64,000 bases of DNA from Phlebiopsis flavidoalba. Taxonomy: Eukaryota > Basidiomycota > Agaricomycetes > Polyporales > Phanerochaetaceae. Positions 59,609-64,000 of the stretch are shown piece after piece (the stretch's first letter is position 1; every line of letters begins with the position of its first letter). A model generated the notes under the pieces. That model worked only from the letters and a program-made list of their open reading frames with translations, was not told where the DNA came from and did no database searches. The DNA lies in assembly GCA_035772785.1 (NCBI GenBank), contig JAOCPU010000023.1, forward strand, positions 434,001 through 498,000, in the 5' to 3' direction. A program made the position numbers and the translations under genes.

Positions 59609-61690
59609 TGGGTATGGTGGCAAACACAGAGCAGATTGTGGTCAGAGGCGCAGCAGAGATAGTACTGAAGATCAGCAAGGTCAGAGATATTTCTTGTATA
59701 CAGATTTAACTTACTTCATTCTATTGTTATATCTCTATATAGACTGTTTTGTCGATAAACAGGAACAAACGCCAGTGGAACAAGTTGCTCTAAATGCTTG
59801 GTCTCTATTGGAGAAAAGTAGACTTACGACTGAATATTGGTTTAAGTCTAAGCGTACAAAAAAGCAATACGCAAACTACGTTGCAGCTGGAAGGAAATGG
59901 TTGAAAAGCTTTGTAGAAGAAGAAAAAGTTGAAGCACCAGCGTCGCCACCCCCCAGAATACTACCGACGCTGACACTGGCCTCCAATTCTGAGCGTCTGA
60001 CAGTTTTTTGGGAGCTCTTGATTGACTTTGCGAGCATACACCTACTGTGTTTCGCATATACGTCGCATATAAATGTGAAGAGGAGAACCGCAGCTTTTCA
60101 ACAGCTGAAGGGATCCATGCCGCATTCAAATCATATTTTGAAATGTGAGTAGCTAGCCACAAATTAGAGACGGTTTAAATGATTGTTTTTAAGGTGCTGG
60201 GCTGTAGCGGAAAATCCTGGGCATACAACCCATACACTAAAAAATGGAAGGAAATCCCGTCTTTGAGTTTCACTTTAAGGCCTATTTTGAATCTCTCAAA
60301 AATCACCAGTTATAAGCTAGAAGTCTTTACACAGGCCTTACCAATGTTACCCAAAGACCTGTTGGTTATCTACCAGTGGATATGTATTTTAGCTGCAAAG
60401 AAGTTGCTTGGAGAGACTCAGTGCCTCTTCTGGAAGACATTTTCTTCCACGGCAATTGTACTTTGGACACAGTATGCAAAATTTGTATCTAATGGATAAT
60501 GGATTTGTCTGACAAGTCAAATTATAGTTGCGATGAGCTCATTGGCCTACGCATGAAGCATCTTATATTTTGCCTACTTGATCCGTCCTCCAATCTGTGC
60601 CACGAGTTGAAACTTGTGTTCAGTCAAAAAAGATAAACAAAGACCCAAACAAAGGTGGGGATTTTGAAAGCTTGATCAGCATATACAAAGTCTCAGCCAT
60701 GCGGTTTATAATTCAGGTCAAGCGTACATGCTCCCACCAGACTCCCCAAAACCCCCATATAGATGCATATGAACATCTACTACGGTGGAAGCAACATCTG
60801 AAGTCCTTTATGGGAAGGCCTCTTTTGAGGGAGGGACTTCTTGTTCCTAGGCCTCAGCTCTACCAGTCATATCAAGATTGGAGAGGCAATAAGCCGATTG
60901 GCATTCGAATCACTATTAGAGATTGTTGTGGAGAAATCGGAGGTGATGGTCATTCGGTCACACAGGCAAGTTCACAACACACTGCTTTCGTAGAGAAGGA
61001 GCGCAGTATCGGTTCATGTGGGCAAATGTAAGGTGGAGTCTGAAAGCTCTAAAATAGTGAGGAGGATGGTCGTCGGCAGAAATGTAAATCCTGTGGATAC
61101 TTAAAGACCACTTATGCTTATCCGTTTTCAGGTGGCAACATTATCATGCGTTATCTTCTTGACAAGTTGATGACTTATGAAGAAGATTATGGTGATCTTC
61201 TCATAGAGGGTCACGCTCTAGAAACATCAATTATGGGCAGTGATCTCTGCCATAAGCCTTCCTCCAACAGCATCCCTCAAGATTTTGTACAACAAAGCGA
61301 TCTCAAAGCCTTTAGCAAGACTTTGATGTGCAATATTGCAACAATGCTTCTTTCTCTTCACTGGTCAACGCCATCATCCTTTACACCTGAAGCTGATTTC
61401 TCGCCACCGTCTCCAGCAAACGGTATCTCGTCCATGGAACACAATGCAGATGCGTAAATTAGGTTTGTAATATCCTTTTGAATCCAACCCAATATTTCAC
61501 TAGGTTTGTCACTAACTCCTGGTCATTCTGTACATTCACCGCAGCGTCCCTCTTCTAGTGATGGCGCTATACCCTGCATCTATACCGGATCTGCCGAACA
61601 GCACCGTGTCCAGGGGTTTTGTCCGTGACACAGTCTTTGACGACATGCACACCTGCAGCGCCAAGTCATAAAGCCATGCCGCAAGATTCA
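59609..61690 (+). CDS. Degraded tyrosine recombinase (Crypton-like)
   Basis: The gene starts near 59609 (MGMVANTEQIVVRGAAEIVL). N-terminal blocks are WSLLEKSRLTTEYWFKSKR, KKQYANYVAAGRKWLKSFV, EHTPTVFRIYVAYKCEEE and STAEGIHAAFKSYFE, like SAM-type DNA-binding halves of tyrosine recombinases. Then come GNPVFEFHFKAYFESLKNH, TQALPMLPKDL and FSSTAIVLWTQ. The HxxR box is HCFRREGAQYRFMWA near 60978-61020, followed by GGWSSAE near 61065 and the tyrosine segment IIMRYLLDKLMTYEE near 61145-61185. The order HxxR, W, Y fits this enzyme class, which cuts and rejoins DNA through a tyrosine. Shifts and stops break it, and the first catalytic arginine seems replaced by Gln (WTQ). The last exon, with IPDLP, ends near 61690. 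Confidence 0.6.
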
Positions 61691-61858
61691 AATGGCTCAG
61701 AGGCACATACGACCTCGCACACTTCTGTTTCTAGCGCCACATCGTTACACCCATCCCATGCAGCTATTGCTATATTAACTAATATAATGGCATGATTACA
61801 AACACTTATTATAACCCGCCACAAAGATAATGTAACGTAACGGTTGAGAGCCAGAAGA

Positions 61859-62337
61859 TAAAGCTATGAAGAGGTTTATAAATCAGCATGAGTTAACTCA
61901 TGAGTTGACTCAGATCCATACCCATGAGTCAATGGCTTTCTAAAGGCCCCTGACTCAGATCCACATATGAATATTTGCCCACAGATTACCTGTGATCTAT
62001 GAGTTTCCAAGTCCTATGAGTCTGGGTCACAGGTCTACTCACCAAAAGTGATGTTATAAAAGGCTATGCTGATATATATAAAGTGTGAATCATCTTTTAT
62101 ATATATCTATAATCCTGACTTGTAGCCTCTTTATGCATTATGAATATATATACAACTAAGATACAGCAATATAACTTATTACCCATGAGTTTTTCTTTTC
62201 TTCAACTCTTGACTCAAATCCATTGCCTGACTCATGGCCATGAGTGACTCAGACTCACGGATCCCAAAACTCATGGGTTTTTCAGTGAGTCTACTCAAAA
62301 GTACTCATGAGTGACCCGCACTCGTGCTAGGCTTTAC
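61859..62337. mobile_element. hAT-like MITE 1 in repeat B
   Basis: The element is flanked by direct repeats CCAGAAGA (61851-61858 and 62338-62345), and removing it restores the sequence seen in repeat A (CAGAAGAGATTGAT). Its ends are inverted (TAAAGC... and ...GCTTTA). The interior is full of variants of ACTCATGAG and GACTCAGATCC. An 8-bp target duplication with short inverted ends and no coding capacity fits a non-autonomous hAT-type element. Confidence 0.7.
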
Positions 62338-62465
62338 CCAGAAGAGATTGATGGAATGAACTCTTATATATGTATTTGTTATTATTCATAGTTAACAAAA
62401 TTCGGAATATGATGGTTGAGATCAAAAAAGGATGATATTAAATTGACTAGATATATATTTTATAT

Positions 62466-62755
62466 ATATTATTATTGCAAAAAAGGAGACTTCCTGTGAA
62501 ATCATTAAACAATTCATTTGATAATGCATTTAAATATTATTATTGCAGAAAAGGAGACCTCTTTATGAAATCATTAAACAATTCATTTAATAACATATTT
62601 CAATATTATTATTACAAGGGGGAAGACTCCTTGTGAAATCATTAAACAATTCATTTGATAATGCATTTAAATATTATTATTACAGAAAGTGAGACCCCTT
62701 GTAAAATGATTAAAAGATCCATTTTATAATTCATTTGAATATTTATTTTTTTCTC
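62466..62755 (+). repeat. Minisatellite of about 76-bp units in repeat B
   Basis: About four units of AAATCATTAAACAATTCATT, TGATAATGCATTTAAATATT and ATTATTGCA.AAA.GGAGAC are joined head to tail. The unit is that of repeats A and C. Confidence 0.75.
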
Positions 62756-62872
62756 TTGAATGCTCTTTAACAACTCATTTGTCAGTGCTATAAATGTTGT
62801 CTTTATTTGAAGATATTAGTTTTGACCTGTCAATGATTTATATAGCTGATGTGTTGACCTAATTAGACTGCG

Positions 62873-63308
62873 GCTCTATCCGCGAATCGACTCGGATCCG
62901 TACCCACGGGTCAGTGGCATTTCTAAGGCCTGACCCAGATCCACACGAGTATTTGGGCACAGATCACCTGTGACCCACAAGTCCAAGTCTCACGAGTCTG
63001 GGTCACAGGTCTACCTATCAGAAATACTTAAAACAAAGGCTGACATGGCTATAGTGAGGTATGTATAACATGCTATATACATATATGATATTGATAATGC
63101 CATAGATATGCTTGAAACATGCATACAAGTATTATATGAGCAAATCTATAAATACCCATGGGTTTTCTCGAATCCAAAACCCTTGACCCAGATCTGCCAC
63201 TGACTCATGGCCACAGGTAACTCGGATCCATGAATCAGTATACCCATGGGTTTTCCCACGGCTCTATCCACAAGTACCCATAGGTGACCCAGATTCGTGT
63301 AGAGCTTT
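62873..63308. mobile_element. hAT-like MITE 2 in repeat B
   Basis: The element starts GCTCTATCCGCGAATC, and its right end is the inverted counterpart ATTCGTGTAGAGC. It is flanked by AGACTGCG and AGGCTGCG (62865-62872 and 63309-63316), near-identical 8-bp target duplications. Removing it restores TTAGGCTGCGCTTCGATTAG of repeat A. The interior resembles MITE 1 (GACCCAGATCCACA, ACTCATGGCCA), so the two are diverged members of one family. Confidence 0.7.
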
Positions 63309-63485
63309 AGGCTGCGCTTCGATTAGTCAGCTGCGCTTCAAATAAAATTGCCCATATTGAGTCGCACTTCGATTAGCAAATTGCCCATATTTGGGTTACA
63401 CTTCAATGACTAAGCAAGGATTGCCATCAGATCTTGCACTTCGAAGTGCGGAATGAGGCCTCATTCTATTCCATAATATATATAG

Positions 63486-63862
63486 ACTTCAATGTTGTTC
63501 AACGTTCAAACGTTCAACATTCTCTCTATTATCTATCTAGCTAACTTCACCCACTCCCCACTCTCACTCGATATCTTGGCCACGCTTGGGCTTCCAGAAT
63601 GCATGCACCTCGGACAACAAGGCGTTTCTGTGAGGAGCATGACACACGCAATGACATCCTTCCTAACCTTACCCAAGGGTGGTAGCAGGAAAAAAATACA
63701 ACTACCCTATGATGGTTTCGTGTTTAAGGTCAGAGGACCCTACCCTCCCCTCCCTTTTGGCACCTAAATGATGAGTCATGACGATTACATATGTACAATT
63801 TGTATTACAAATGGCAATATTAATTATACCTACGTTTCTTTTGCTCGGAAACCTGCGTTCTC
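63486..63862. other. Downstream of repeat B, uncertain content
   Basis: An open frame of 91 codons (63492-63767, plus) starts 7 bases after the TATA-like end of repeat B, as the recombinase gene does after repeat A, but it shows no recombinase similarity and no recognisable motif. The AT-rich composition ends here. Confidence 0.3.
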
Positions 63863-64000
63863 TCAACGCGGGCCGTTGGTAGAGGCGCCCCGTTGATCAT
63901 CGTCAAGTTCTTGCACTTTTTGCTTGCGATGGGAACGCTTCGTTGCAAGTACAGCACCGGGTGTGTGAAGGGCTTTAGCATTCAGATCCGACAAAGTACC
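63863..64000 (-). CDS. C-terminal end of an unidentified gene running off the window
   Basis: From the window edge to a TGA at 63863 there is an uninterrupted 45-codon frame on the minus strand: LSDLNAKALHTPGAVLATKR, then SHRKQKVQELDDDQRG. Its even, charged composition looks like real coding sequence, in contrast to the AT-rich DNA beside it. The family cannot be told from this piece. Confidence 0.35.
   Translation of the reverse strand, partial: GTLSDLNAKALHTPGAVLATKRSHRKQKVQELDDDQRGASTNGPR

Larger units (their letters stand above)
61761..63485 (+). repeat. Long direct repeat B, right of the tyrosine-recombinase gene
   Basis: The copy starts CAGCTATTGCTATATTA and ends ATATATATAG at 63485, in the same orientation as repeat A. 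Without two inserted elements (61859-62337 and 62873-63308) it is about 0.8 kb long, against 0.73 kb for repeat A. The extra length comes mainly from additional minisatellite units at 62466-62755. The terminal hairpin is shorter here (GAATGAG-GC-CTCATTC), but the preceding GCACTTCGAAGTGC is a perfect palindrome. Confidence 0.75.

Noticed and set aside
56830..62755. CRISPR array in the tandem AT-rich units
   Set aside because: Units are contiguous and similar along their full length, without unique spacers, and the genome is eukaryotic.
58858..63485. Repeats A and B as LTRs of a retrotransposon
   Set aside because: They lack TG...CA ends and a primer site, and the internal part has no Gag, protease, reverse transcriptase or integrase.
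58858..63485. DIRS or Ngaro element
   Set aside because: These carry reverse transcriptase with the recombinase; only the recombinase is present here.

Overview
The window reads as nuclear DNA of a filamentous basidiomycete, most likely an Agaricomycete. Genes are split by short GT-AG introns of about 49-60 nt. The families seen are a DUF6533 membrane protein, fast-evolving F-box proteins, laccase-type multicopper oxidases, a TAP-type alpha/beta hydrolase, a secreted acid phosphatase and a ZNFX1-like helicase. The species cannot be fixed from sequence alone.

Layout. At 1.5-1.9 kb lies a diverged tandem repeat. At 2.9-5.9 kb are two head-to-tail copies of a YLL056C-type NAD(P)-binding protein on the minus strand; a third copy lies at 13.6-14.9 kb. 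Between them, on the plus strand (about 8.3-13.5 kb), is an SF1 helicase with C-terminal NFX1-type zinc fingers. At 16.9-18.8 kb (minus) is a secreted or membrane-anchored TAP-like alpha/beta hydrolase. At 20.0-21.8 kb (plus) is a DUF6533 membrane protein, followed at 22.3-23.9 kb by an F-box protein. Laccase-type gene I is at 26.5-29.2 kb. From 29 to 45 kb there are few recognisable genes: a TPR-like protein at 38.1 kb, an F-box protein at 40.9-41.9 kb (minus), then GC-rich low-complexity DNA with a 32-C run. At 45.2-46.9 kb (minus) is an acid phosphatase, followed by laccase-type gene II (48.1-50.6 kb, plus). At 52.75-54.65 kb is mitochondrial dihydrolipoyl dehydrogenase, the best-preserved gene.

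Near 54.7 kb the composition changes abruptly to AT-rich repeat DNA. This part holds a Ty1/copia 5' end (LTR, half-tRNA primer site, truncated gag), three copies of a 0.7-0.8 kb repeat that ends in a TATA-like block, and a degraded tyrosine-recombinase gene bracketed by two of those copies. Three small terminal-inverted-repeat elements are nested in the repeats: one with TA target duplications and two with about 8-bp duplications. The last 140 bases hold the C-terminal end of another gene on the minus strand.

Nearly every recognisable protein is broken by single-base insertions or deletions, including the normally essential dihydrolipoyl dehydrogenase. Several lie in or beside runs of one base. 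This looks more like residual long-read error than decay of every gene, so coding coordinates below are gene spans, not clean reading frames. The most novel-looking structure is the tyrosine-recombinase element with long terminal direct repeats (58.86-63.49 kb).
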